Source: CAYXSX01 sp964493095
GTDB lineage: Bacteria; Pseudomonadota; Alphaproteobacteria; Micavibrionales; Micavibrionaceae
Length of the DNA stretch: 64,000 nucleotides
NCBI GenBank assembly: GCA_964493095.1
Contig: CAZBNG010000001.1
Location: 27,805-91,804 of the forward strand
Direction of reading: 5' to 3'
Below, piece after piece: positions 34,008 through 42,637 of the stretch (positions are counted from its first letter, which is position 1; the number at the start of each line of letters is the position of its first letter). The notes beneath the pieces were generated by a model. The model saw only the letters and a list, made by a program, of their open reading frames with translations, was not told where the DNA came from and did no database searches. A program made the position numbers and the translations under genes.

Positions 34008-35381
34008 ATGCGCGCTTTAACGCTTTCCTGTTTCTCCGCCGTAATGGGTTTGAGTATCACCCTTGGGGCAAGCGCCGCTTTCGCGGGATTCCAATGGTCT
34101 CCTCCTTCCGAGCATGCACCACCGCCGCCTTCACATTCTTCGGGTGAAAAGCCTGTTATGCTGCAAGATGACAGCACGCTCAATGAACTGCCCACCGTTG
34201 ATGCCGGGCAATCAACGCAGTCTCAAAATACGCCGTCTCCTGTCATACACCGGCAAAATGTCCAGCCTACGCCGACAACGTCACGTCAGCCTGCGGCATC
34301 GGCGGCGGCATCTTCCGGCCTGCGCATTCCCCCGGTAACTTCCGGGCCTTTGCCCAAACCGGGTGCGCCCATTTCCCTTCTCGAACATCCGCCTGAGGAG
34401 CCTTCGGCGCCGTCAGCCAGCCCGCAACATAATGGTAATGCGCCCTATGTAGCTTCACAGCCCATCCAGTCCGAACCCCTGGCTCCTCCGCCGACACCCG
34501 GCGAAACTTCTTCCATGCAACAACCCGCACAGCTAAAGGTAAAAACAGTAGGAGGAAGTGGACAGCAGGGTGACGCAGAGTCTCCAACGGCAACGCCTTA
34601 CACAAGACGCGAACCCGTAAAGCGCATGAGTCCGGCCACAAAACCGCTGGCCAAACCAGCGATTACCCTTATCGCAAAACTGCCGGGAGAAAACGGTGAC
34701 TATTCGCCGGTTAGCGGCTTTGGGACCGACATGCCGCTGGCACTGGCGCTGCAGCAGGTTGTGCCCCCTTCTTACGGTTATATTCCGGAAGGAAAAGTGG
34801 ATCTGGGAGCCCGCGTATCCTGGAGCGGCGATGGCCGGCCATGGGATGCCGTCCTTAATGAGATGCTGGCGCCTCTGGGTCTGACCTCGGAAATACGCGG
34901 GAAAAACGTTCACCTTCGTAAGCAGGACGCTCCTATAGAAATGGTGGAACAATACGTTGACACGACCCGGGCGGCTTCAGCGCAAAAACAGCCATCGGCC
35001 ACGTCTTTTGATGCGCCCGCAAAAAGCAGCGGTTCCATGGAAAAACCTTCGGAAAGGCCCGCTTATTCACGGGCAGAAAATCCTGCCCTGTCGATGACCT
35101 CGGATATGTCCCGGACGGTGCCATCAAACGCCCCGGTAACAACGGGAAGCAAGCTCTGGCAGGCTACGCAGGGAGAGAGCCTGCGCACTATTCTTACAAC
35201 GTGGAGCCAAAGAGCGGGCTTTTCCCTTGTCTGGCAATCACCACAAGATTTTTCGATCACTTCCGACATACTGGTTACCGGAAGCTTTGAAAATGCGCTG
35301 GATATTCTGATGCATTACGGGCTGGGAAGCGCTGCGCCGTCATATGAATTAAAGCCCGGCATTCTGGTCGTAAAAGATTAG
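34008..35381 (+). CDS. exported protein with two TcpQ-like domains
   Basis: Start at 34008 (MRALTLSCFSAVMGL) gives a signal peptide (SITLGASAAFAGFQ) and 457 residues. A long Pro/Ser/Gln-rich linker (about 30-220) leads to two domains of the TcpQ/PilL secretin-associated type: PLALALQQVVPPSYGYIPEG to NVHLRKQ (about 242-305), and LWQATQGESLRTILTTWSQR to GILVVKD (about 382-457). Such domains occur in IncI PilL, TcpQ and toxin-coregulated pilus proteins and bind at the outer-membrane channel. It follows icmT on the same strand and may replace an outer-membrane Dot/Icm component such as DotK/IcmN; that is inference. Confidence 0.76.
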   Translation: MRALTLSCFSAVMGLSITLGASAAFAGFQWSPPSEHAPPPPSHSSGEKPVMLQDDSTLNELPTVDAGQSTQSQNTPSPVIHRQNVQPTPTTSRQPAASAAASSGLRIPPVTSGPLPKPGAPISLLEHPPEEPSAPSASPQHNGNAPYVASQPIQSEPLAPPPTPGETSSMQQPAQLKVKTVGGSGQQGDAESPTATPYTRREPVKRMSPATKPLAKPAITLIAKLPGENGDYSPVSGFGTDMPLALALQQVVPPSYGYIPEGKVDLGARVSWSGDGRPWDAVLNEMLAPLGLTSEIRGKNVHLRKQDAPIEMVEQYVDTTRAASAQKQPSATSFDAPAKSSGSMEKPSERPAYSRAENPALSMTSDMSRTVPSNAPVTTGSKLWQATQGESLRTILTTWSQRAGFSLVWQSPQDFSITSDILVTGSFENALDILMHYGLGSAAPSYELKPGILVVKD

Positions 35382-35394
35382 TGACAGACTTTTA

Positions 35395-36600
35395 CTAGAT
35401 ATAATTCACAAGACTGAGCTTGCTGATACTTGCCGTCACGCTGTAAGAAGCCTCCATCTGAATTTGGAGGATATTGATCTTCAGCGCCACTTCGTTAATG
35501 TCGGCGTCTTCCGTATCGGAGATTACGTTCAGTAGCAAATTCTGCGTATCCTGGTGTTTTTTGCTGACTTCATCGATCCGGGCACGCGCATTTTCCAGTT
35601 TAAAACGTACACCGTCGATTTCATCAAGTGCATTGTTTACCATCGACGTCATCTGGTTAAAAACCGCGTAGAAATTTTCCTTCTGCTCTTGCAGCGTATC
35701 GCCGGGGGCTCCTTTTATATCAGGAGCATTGGGCGGCGCATTGGGTGGGGTATAAACATCGGCAATCGGCCCCAAGGCGGGGTTTTTAAAGAAGGAAACC
35801 GCCACCAGAACATCCCGGAATCCTTTATCATTAGCCAACGCCGTATAATCTATATCCGCGTTTTCATCAACGCGGCTAAACACGCTGCCTGCGGTGCCGG
35901 AGCTAAGCGCCGCGTTAAAACCCACGATACTGTCGGTCATCGCATCGGGATCGACGCTTGCATCGCGACCTTTCAGGGCATTTATGAAGCTCGCTGTGGT
36001 AATGTTATTTGCGCTGCCCTCGTCTTTCCAGTTTGAAAAAAGGGTGGACATCGCCGTATCAAGAATGCCGTTATTGTCAAAAGGCTTGGTATTTGTCTCC
36101 GCGCCGCCCAGAAGATAACGATTGCCTTCTTTGGAATTCAGAAGTTCACCGACAAAGTCGAAAATACCCTCGGCAAGATCCTGCAGGGTTTTAAGGTCAA
36201 GATCAGGATCGCCTGACGTATAACCCTTGGCAATATTGTCGTTCGCCTCCGTAGACGGATTATCATAGTATACAATATCGCCCTGCTGGTGTGCCCCCTG
36301 CTGGGAAAACCCGACAAGCAGATTTGATAGCTCTTTAACCTGCGCCTGGAATTCCTCAATAGCGTTCAATGTCAGATTAATCCGCGTATCGGCTTTTTTC
36401 GCATTGCCGATGTAAGTATCCAGGGACTTAAAATCGGCGCGTGTGCGTTTGGAGGTCAGAACGTTTTCCCCCAGACCGGAAAATTTTTGCGTTTTCTTTC
36501 CGGTCGCAAGCTGACTGTTAAGATTGTCAAACTGTAATTGCAGTTCCTTCAGGCGATCTACCTGCGCTAAAGACTGACCTAACGTTGAAATGGCTGTCAT
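35395..36600 (-). CDS. flgL: flagellar hook-filament junction protein FlgL
   Basis: FlgL (HAP3) joins hook and filament. The 401-residue protein has flagellin-like ends: STLGQSLAQVDRLKELQLQF with NSQLATGKK at the front and EVALKINILQIQMEASYSVT at the end, coiled-coil throughout. The middle region is specific. It follows flgK by 17 bases, with AAAAGGAAA as ribosome site, and is convergent with the TcpQ-like gene (13 bases apart). Its presence inside a Dot/Icm locus is unusual. Confidence 0.93.
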   Translation of the reverse strand: MTAISTLGQSLAQVDRLKELQLQFDNLNSQLATGKKTQKFSGLGENVLTSKRTRADFKSLDTYIGNAKKADTRINLTLNAIEEFQAQVKELSNLLVGFSQQGAHQQGDIVYYDNPSTEANDNIAKGYTSGDPDLDLKTLQDLAEGIFDFVGELLNSKEGNRYLLGGAETNTKPFDNNGILDTAMSTLFSNWKDEGSANNITTASFINALKGRDASVDPDAMTDSIVGFNAALSSGTAGSVFSRVDENADIDYTALANDKGFRDVLVAVSFFKNPALGPIADVYTPPNAPPNAPDIKGAPGDTLQEQKENFYAVFNQMTSMVNNALDEIDGVRFKLENARARIDEVSKKHQDTQNLLLNVISDTEDADINEVALKINILQIQMEASYSVTASISKLSLVNYI

Positions 36601-36617
36601 TTTCCTTTTCCTTTTTC

Positions 36618-39140
36618 TTATCCGAAGCCTATGGCGTTCAGGAGTTCTTTAAACATATCGTCTACCGCGTTAATAACGCGGGCCGAGGCCGAGAAAGCGT
36701 TCTGGTAAAGAATAAGGTTGCCAAGCTCCTCGTCCAGATTAACCCCGGATTCGTTTTGCAGTTGCTGCTCTAAAATATCTTGCAGGGTACTGTCGTCCTC
36801 AAGGTGCCCTTCGACGGTTGTTAACTCCTGCGCTTGCTGGTTCACCATTCTTTGTGCGTAATCGATCAGGTTGATGGCGCCTACAATCTGCGTGGAAATG
36901 CTGGCATCGGGCCCAAGCAACGTTTCGCGGAACGCCAACGTGGGAATAGGGGGCGTTGCCGAAGCGTCGGTTTCAGACGCATAGCTGGTTGCCGTCACCG
37001 GGGAGTTATTTTGAATCGGGCCTGTACTGTAGGTTCCGAAAAGAGCGGAAACGATATTTACACCGTCGTCAATACTGGCGCGGGTGCTGCCCCCCGCGAT
37101 ACCTGTGGCCGCATAAGTTGCCCCGTTGGTTTTAAAAGAGCCGCCGACAATTTTCAGATCGCCGCCAAAATCCGGATTCGTGTAATCGTTTCCGGGGCGC
37201 AGCCGCAGGAAACCCGTATCTGTGCCCGCCGTGGCAAATTGGGACTCATCGACAGCCAGACCGGGAACGGCATTCAATTGTGCCACCAGTTCGGTGATCG
37301 TATCGTTAGGATCAATCGTGATACGGGTCAGCGTATTATTACCGACAGCAATATCAAAATACGGATCCGTAGCCTCTACCGTCTGCGGTGACATACCAAG
37401 ATAGGCAAAACCTGTTTCAGAAAGCCCTTCCGTACCCGCCGCTGCAATGGTGATATCGCTGGTTGCGGAAAAATTAAGCTCTCCGCCGGAGCCGATACTA
37501 ACCGTAGGGGCATAGCGGGCCACAGCAGGCGTACCGGTTATAATGGTGTCTATTTCATTCTGAATAAATGCCCGCAGTTGCTCGGCGGCGTTATCGATCG
37601 TTCCGCCACCGACAGGATCCACCGCACCGATTTCAAAAGCGCCACCCGCATCAAATGCGGCATCGCGCAAATCCACCGTAACCGTCTGTGTACCAATCGC
37701 GAGATCGGGATCGGAAAAAGCAATTGTAAAACGATCCGTTTCAGACCCCGGAGACGTCCCGAAAGCGGTGGCGCTTCCCGCCGCAAGCATGGCGGCAACG
37801 CTGGTATATTGCGTCAGATCGGTATTACCGTGCATGTTATTCGTCGAGTAAAGCCCCAGCCATGTTTGCAGGTCGTCACCGCCTGTATTCAGCAGATCGA
37901 CCCCTGTTGTAGATTCAGCGGAATTAATGGCCTGCTGATAATTTAAATCGCCAAAAGTAAACTGCAGAACGCGGCGGATAACCTGATTTGAACCTGAAGA
38001 TACCGATTCACCCGTTGTTCCCTGCTGCAAAAGCGTACTATCAAGTAAAATTGCCGCATTCACCTGGATATCAGAGGCAAAGCCTACATACGGAACAGAC
38101 GTGGCCGGCGGTCCGGCATCGGGATCAGGCGCCGTATCGGCGGGCACTTTACCGGTAGAATCGGTAAATAATTTCAGACCCTGGGCTTCAAAACGCATCG
38201 CCAGCTTATGCGCCAGCTCATCCAGCTGCGCCAACTGACGTGGAAATTTGTCATCCCGCAGATCAATAAGACCACCCAGCTTTCCATTGGGAGACGTATC
38301 CGTAATATCAATAGCAGACGCCAGCGTTGAAGGATCGCCGTTAAACTGCTTGGGTACGACATAGATACCTTCTACGGAATCCGGATAATATGTCGTGGCG
38401 GCCAGCGGCTTGGCATTAAACATGAGCTTTCTTGCGTTCTCATCGGCAAGCTCCACACCCTGGTTCGTTTGCACGACCATGACGCCGTCGCCGCGTTTAA
38501 AAAAGCTTATTTCAATTAAATTGGATAATTCTTTAATAGCGGAATCACGGTCGTCTTCCAGCGCCGCCGTACTGCGACTCAGGTTCAGGCTGCTTTGAAT
38601 CTGCTGGTTTGCCACGGCGATCCGGTTCAAAAGACTGTTAATATCGGTAACGGTCTGCTGCGCTTCCGTCTGGGCATCGTTACGAAGAGAGTTAATCAGC
38701 GTTGCCAGATCATTAATTTTCGTAGATACGTCCTGCGCTTCATTGACAACGCTGGCCTGCAGAAAAATATCTCCGGGAGTGTCCGAAAGCGCGGAAAAAG
38801 AATCCTTCAGACGGGAAATTTCTGCCGCAATCGACAACTCTGCATCCGGCGGCCCGTGAAACTGCTCAACCCGGCTTAAATAGGACTGTTGAATGGTTGA
38901 AAAACCCACCGCGCTTACCTGTGTCCAGAGATCGCGCGAAAGGTTCAAACTGACGTTACGAACGATGGTCTCGCTCGCAACTCCCACTGTAAGCCCTTGA
39001 ATCGATTGTGAAGTCTGCCCTACCAGCTTTCTCGTATAGCCGGGCGTGCTAACGTTCGCAACATTGTTGGAAATGTTGCTGATCTGCTGTTGTGCTACTC
39101 TCATGCCCGAAAGGGCGGCGTCCAGACTGGCTAAACTCAT
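36618..39140 (-). CDS. flgK: flagellar hook-associated protein FlgK
   Basis: FlgK (HAP1) caps the hook before filament growth. The N-terminus LDAALSGMRVAQQQISNISN, then NVANVSTPGYTRK, and the C-terminus EELGNLILYQNAFSASARVI are the family D0/D1 segments. At 840 residues it is much longer than the common 550-residue form because of a large central Thr/Asp/Gly-rich region (about 330-720), the surface-exposed domain. A ribosome site GCAAGGAAG lies five bases ahead of the ATG and a sigma-54 promoter about 50-65 bases upstream. Confidence 0.94.
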   Translation of the reverse strand: MSLASLDAALSGMRVAQQQISNISNNVANVSTPGYTRKLVGQTSQSIQGLTVGVASETIVRNVSLNLSRDLWTQVSAVGFSTIQQSYLSRVEQFHGPPDAELSIAAEISRLKDSFSALSDTPGDIFLQASVVNEAQDVSTKINDLATLINSLRNDAQTEAQQTVTDINSLLNRIAVANQQIQSSLNLSRSTAALEDDRDSAIKELSNLIEISFFKRGDGVMVVQTNQGVELADENARKLMFNAKPLAATTYYPDSVEGIYVVPKQFNGDPSTLASAIDITDTSPNGKLGGLIDLRDDKFPRQLAQLDELAHKLAMRFEAQGLKLFTDSTGKVPADTAPDPDAGPPATSVPYVGFASDIQVNAAILLDSTLLQQGTTGESVSSGSNQVIRRVLQFTFGDLNYQQAINSAESTTGVDLLNTGGDDLQTWLGLYSTNNMHGNTDLTQYTSVAAMLAAGSATAFGTSPGSETDRFTIAFSDPDLAIGTQTVTVDLRDAAFDAGGAFEIGAVDPVGGGTIDNAAEQLRAFIQNEIDTIITGTPAVARYAPTVSIGSGGELNFSATSDITIAAAGTEGLSETGFAYLGMSPQTVEATDPYFDIAVGNNTLTRITIDPNDTITELVAQLNAVPGLAVDESQFATAGTDTGFLRLRPGNDYTNPDFGGDLKIVGGSFKTNGATYAATGIAGGSTRASIDDGVNIVSALFGTYSTGPIQNNSPVTATSYASETDASATPPIPTLAFRETLLGPDASISTQIVGAINLIDYAQRMVNQQAQELTTVEGHLEDDSTLQDILEQQLQNESGVNLDEELGNLILYQNAFSASARVINAVDDMFKELLNAIGFG

Positions 39141-39145
39141 TTATG

Positions 39146-39199
39146 CTTCCTTGCCTTATTTTTCGGCTTTTTTGTTCTGAATGAACATATGCAAGGAAG
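39146..39199 (-). promoter_or_regulatory. inverted repeat that would mask the flgK ribosome site in read-through RNA
   Basis: CTTCCTTGC and GCAAGGAAG are perfectly complementary 9-base arms (39191-39199 and 39146-39154), 36 bases apart. In minus-strand RNA the second arm is the flgK ribosome site, so pairing would hide it. The first arm is also part of the sigma-54 -12 element and would be absent from RNA started there. Confidence 0.5.
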
Positions 39200-39205
39200 A
39201 TGCCA
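39190..39205 (-). promoter_or_regulatory. sigma-54 promoter of flgK-flgL
   Basis: TGGCATCTTCCTTGCA reads on the minus strand with exactly ten bases between GG and GC, as in the -24/-12 consensus TGGCACG-N4-TTGCA. Start of transcription would be near 39180. Sigma-54 control of mid and late flagellar genes is known in Caulobacter and other Alphaproteobacteria. Confidence 0.7.
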
Positions 39206-39284
39206 GAGCGCTCCGACACAGAATGTTTTTAGAAAAATAAAAAAATATTTGAAATCAAAAGATTATACAGCTGTTTTTTAAGCG

Positions 39285-41051
39285 CTATTTTATAGAGCTG
39301 TTTTGCACAGCCGTTTTCATCTCGCTGTTCGTGGAGGAAAGGCGTTGGGTCACGGCTTCCTCCACCATCATGGCGATCAGCATTTCACGGCGCAGGGAAG
39401 ATTCATATGCATCGCGAGCCTGCATAAGCTGAATAGCCTGCATGGACACATCCATACGCTTTACGTTGGTGGGCTTGTCATAGAGATTGGTGTAAAAATC
39501 AGGGTTTTGCAGCATCTTTTTGCTTAAAACGTCCATTTGGGCATAGTAGCTGGGATTCTTGCCAAGCATTTTCGTTATTTCATCGTCGGAAAGGCCGAAT
39601 TCCCGCATCATGGACTTCATGTGGGCGCCACCGCTTTTTTCCGCTAAATCATTAGGTTCTGCCGCTTTCATCGCCGCTATGCTTACAAAAGAATTATGCG
39701 CTACGTTTTGCATCGCGATAACCTGCCTTATATCCATAAATCCCTTGTACTTGCTATCAAGCTCACCTTTAGGATTTTCAAAAGTGGAGGGCCCGTAAAG
39801 ATTTTTACCCATGGCAATTATATCTTCAAGATCCTCCGGCGCCTCTGCCGCTTCAAAGTCCAGGTCAAGGGTCGCAGGCATGTAAAAAGTCTTTGTAAAA
39901 TCAATGTCTTTGTTCAACCGTTGCTTGTCTGGCGCGCTACTTCCGCACATCCCGCTTAAACCGTTGTCGTTGTCATGAACATCGCAATAAACCTTTTTAA
40001 ACTGTGCAATGCGGAGAGCCGCATCATTTGAGGGCCCGTCAGCGGAACTGCCGCCTTCCTCATTGGTGTAACGCGCCATAAACACCTTATTGAGCGCCTG
40101 TTTGGTAGCGTATGACCGCTGGTCTGACGCTGCAATGGAACGCATAAAAGAGCCCACACGGCACATTTCTTCGCTGGGATGATAGTCTTTAACCGCCTCG
40201 GCCTGAGTTTTCTGAAAAGCGCGCTGGCTTTGCAATATCTGATTGGCGTCAAAGAACGACCCGATCATCTGCATCTGCTGCAGGGCCTGAACCGAAAGCT
40301 GTTCCGTCATTTTCATCAATGAACGCACATAATTGGTCTTAATCAGGTCGATCTGTTTTTCGTGCTGTCCCGGGAAACAGGTGCTCAGGTCAATATTGTG
40401 CAGTATCTGAATCTTACAGCCCAGATTTTTAAAAACGTTAACGCCGTCCGCCGTCGGTCCGCCGCCGCCTACGGCAAGCTGCACCTTTACGAGAAGATTG
40501 GAAGATTCGGGGCGAGTATCGTTCAGGCCGTAAAAGGCAACTTCAACCTCGCTGTTCGGAGCGTCATCGGACAACTTCAGAACATTCATTTCCGACAACA
40601 GGCCGGACCAGTCCGTACGGGTTTTATAAATTTCTTCCCCGTGCCGGATTTCAACATCGGAAAAAGCCGGAAAACCGGAGGCGGAAAGGGAAAGCGCGGC
40701 GGAAACCGGGTCCTTCTTAAACAGAAGGTCAAAATCCTTTGAGGAAAACCGGTAAGCGATAATGTCTTTTTCCGAAGAAGGAAGTTCTGAAAAGGCGGCA
40801 TTCCCCAAATCATCCGCCTTCACTTTGCTTCTCCGGGCTTCGCCGTCCGCCGAAAGAATTTCAAAGGAAACCTCCTCACCAGGAGCCAGACCTTTAGCGT
40901 AATTTTCCGAAAGCCCGGACGAAACGGAAGAATTGTCTGTCCCCGCTACTTTATCTGGAGGCGCTAAAGACACAAAATAAAGCCCCGCCCCCGCTATAAT
41001 CGCCGCGGAAATCAAACCTAAAACTATAAGATTTCTTTTAAACGCCCTCAT
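39285..41051 (-). CDS. exported Cys-containing protein, paralog C of a three-gene tandem family
   Basis: No known family recognised. The 588 residues start with a membrane anchor or signal (LIVLGLISAAIIAGAGLYFV), then a beta-type domain of about 190 residues unique to this member, then the shared helical core: MTEQLSVQALQQMQMIGSFF, EAVKDYHPSEEMCRVGSFMR, YCDVHDNDNGLSGMCG and NPSYYAQMDVLSKKMLQNPD followed by FYTNLYDKPTNVKR. Three core cysteines are shared with paralogs A and B. Its ATG overlaps the stop of paralog B (TAATG). It ends 145 bases before flgK. Confidence 0.85.
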   Translation of the reverse strand: MRAFKRNLIVLGLISAAIIAGAGLYFVSLAPPDKVAGTDNSSVSSGLSENYAKGLAPGEEVSFEILSADGEARRSKVKADDLGNAAFSELPSSEKDIIAYRFSSKDFDLLFKKDPVSAALSLSASGFPAFSDVEIRHGEEIYKTRTDWSGLLSEMNVLKLSDDAPNSEVEVAFYGLNDTRPESSNLLVKVQLAVGGGGPTADGVNVFKNLGCKIQILHNIDLSTCFPGQHEKQIDLIKTNYVRSLMKMTEQLSVQALQQMQMIGSFFDANQILQSQRAFQKTQAEAVKDYHPSEEMCRVGSFMRSIAASDQRSYATKQALNKVFMARYTNEEGGSSADGPSNDAALRIAQFKKVYCDVHDNDNGLSGMCGSSAPDKQRLNKDIDFTKTFYMPATLDLDFEAAEAPEDLEDIIAMGKNLYGPSTFENPKGELDSKYKGFMDIRQVIAMQNVAHNSFVSIAAMKAAEPNDLAEKSGGAHMKSMMREFGLSDDEITKMLGKNPSYYAQMDVLSKKMLQNPDFYTNLYDKPTNVKRMDVSMQAIQLMQARDAYESSLRREMLIAMMVEEAVTQRLSSTNSEMKTAVQNSSIK

Positions 41052-42619
41052 TACGGCGCCCCTCCGCTTCCCCCAATGCTCGTGGCGGGCGTAGTCTCGC
41101 CCGTTTGCGCGCCGAGCTCTTCTACCGCCTTGTCCTGTAGATCCATAACCGTCATTTCCAGCAGGACCGAGAGTGCGGCCTCGGAGCGCAGCTGGCTTTT
41201 CAGCATGTCAAATTTTTGCATCAGGGCGAGAGCCTGCAAAGCAACACCCTTACGCTCGACGTTGGCGGGTTTGTCATAGAGATTGGTATAGAAATCCGGG
41301 TTTTGATAAAGCTTTTTGGTCAGTATTTCCATTTGAGCATAGTAACTGGGATTTTCTCCGAGCAGTTTCATCGTCTCTTGCGGATCGGTAATACCAAGTT
41401 CTTCCATCACCCCCGCTAGAAATTCGCGCGACCCACCCGTACCCTGCGATTTCATAGCGGTAATCGCGTTAAAGGAGTTTTCCGCCACGCTGCGCTTGGC
41501 CACAAGAGAGCGCGCATCCATGTAATAGTTCTGCAAATCCGTAATTTCACGCCCAGGCGTATCCCTGAGAGTATTACCGCCCGGACGGTACAAAACCTCA
41601 TGCGCAAAAAGATTGCTCGCCAGTGCAAATATGTCCGTTTCGTCGTCCGATGCCTCTGCACCGTCGTCTGTCAGATCGACGTCCAGGGTCCAAGGAAAAT
41701 CAACGGTGCGGGCGTAATCGATATCTTTGTTAATTCTGGCGCGGCCCTCTGGCGGCGCGCCAGCGCCACATAACGTACTCAAACCGTTATTGTTGTCGTG
41801 AACATTACAATAGGTGGTTTTAAACTGCTTAATACGGCTTTCCATATCGGAAGACGGCCCAGCGCGCGCCGCCGTTGCCGTGTTGCCCAACTGACGGTCC
41901 AGCGAACGCTGGCTCAGAATAACGGCCGTAACGTCACTTTTTCGTTCTGAAGCCGCCAGACTCTTGATCGTACTACCGAATTCACACATGCCCGTACTGG
42001 GGTGATAATCCTTATGCGCCTGCGCCTGCATGGTCTGAAACAGGCGCTGGGTTTCAAGCTGGTTTTGGGCATCCATGAAAGACCCGAAAATCTGGACCTG
42101 TTGCATCGCCACGCTGGATAGCTGGTCCGCCATCATCATCATGGCGGGCAGGATATTGTCCTCCCAAAACTCCGTAATGATATGCGTCTGGTGTTTTTTA
42201 AACTCCTCATCCGTATGTTTGTTCAGATAGGGAACCGTGCCCACGAGACCATTGGTCTGATACCATTCAACCTCTTCCGTGGCGCGCACGGTCTGTTCAC
42301 AAAGCGTACATCCTTTGAACGACGGCATCGGCGTATCTTGAATCAGGCTGCCGATGGGACCGCTCATACCGGGAATAGTTGTGCCGGGAGGAAGGGTTAT
42401 CCCGCCAACCCCGGGGGGAAGCGTGACTCCCGGTACGGCACCAATACCGCCAAGACCGCTCAAGCTGCCTTTGATCGTGCTGCCACCAAAACTCCCTTTG
42501 CCAAAACCCTGCGCCGTCTGATGAAATGCAAACGGGGAAGCGCAAAACAAGACAAGCCAGAGAAGCACCAACAACGGCTTCTTTCTAAAATGGCGGCTCT
42601 GTTTTATAAATTTTTTCAC
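41051..42619 (-). CDS. exported Cys-containing protein, paralog B of a three-gene tandem family
   Basis: No known family recognised. The 522-residue protein starts at a GTG (a closer ATG is followed by a stop), with signal segment LLVLLWLVLFCASPFAFHQT, then a Gly/Pro-rich low-complexity stretch (residues about 35-95, LPPG repeats) and a CTLC motif. The helical core matches A and C: MADQLSSVAMQQVQIFGSFM, QAHKDYHPSTGMCEFGS, YCNVHDNNNGLSTLCG and NPSYYAQMEILTKKLYQNPD, FYTNLYDKPANVERK. Located 18 bases after paralog A and translationally coupled to C. Confidence 0.85.
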   Translation of the reverse strand: MKKFIKQSRHFRKKPLLVLLWLVLFCASPFAFHQTAQGFGKGSFGGSTIKGSLSGLGGIGAVPGVTLPPGVGGITLPPGTTIPGMSGPIGSLIQDTPMPSFKGCTLCEQTVRATEEVEWYQTNGLVGTVPYLNKHTDEEFKKHQTHIITEFWEDNILPAMMMMADQLSSVAMQQVQIFGSFMDAQNQLETQRLFQTMQAQAHKDYHPSTGMCEFGSTIKSLAASERKSDVTAVILSQRSLDRQLGNTATAARAGPSSDMESRIKQFKTTYCNVHDNNNGLSTLCGAGAPPEGRARINKDIDYARTVDFPWTLDVDLTDDGAEASDDETDIFALASNLFAHEVLYRPGGNTLRDTPGREITDLQNYYMDARSLVAKRSVAENSFNAITAMKSQGTGGSREFLAGVMEELGITDPQETMKLLGENPSYYAQMEILTKKLYQNPDFYTNLYDKPANVERKGVALQALALMQKFDMLKSQLRSEAALSVLLEMTVMDLQDKAVEELGAQTGETTPATSIGGSGGAP

Positions 42620-42637
42620 TATCCCATGTCTTTCAAT

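Noticed and set aside
39281..39300. Stem-loop AGCGCTAT/ATAGAGCT at the end of paralog C as a terminator
   Set aside because: One mismatch and no T-run on the minus strand after it.
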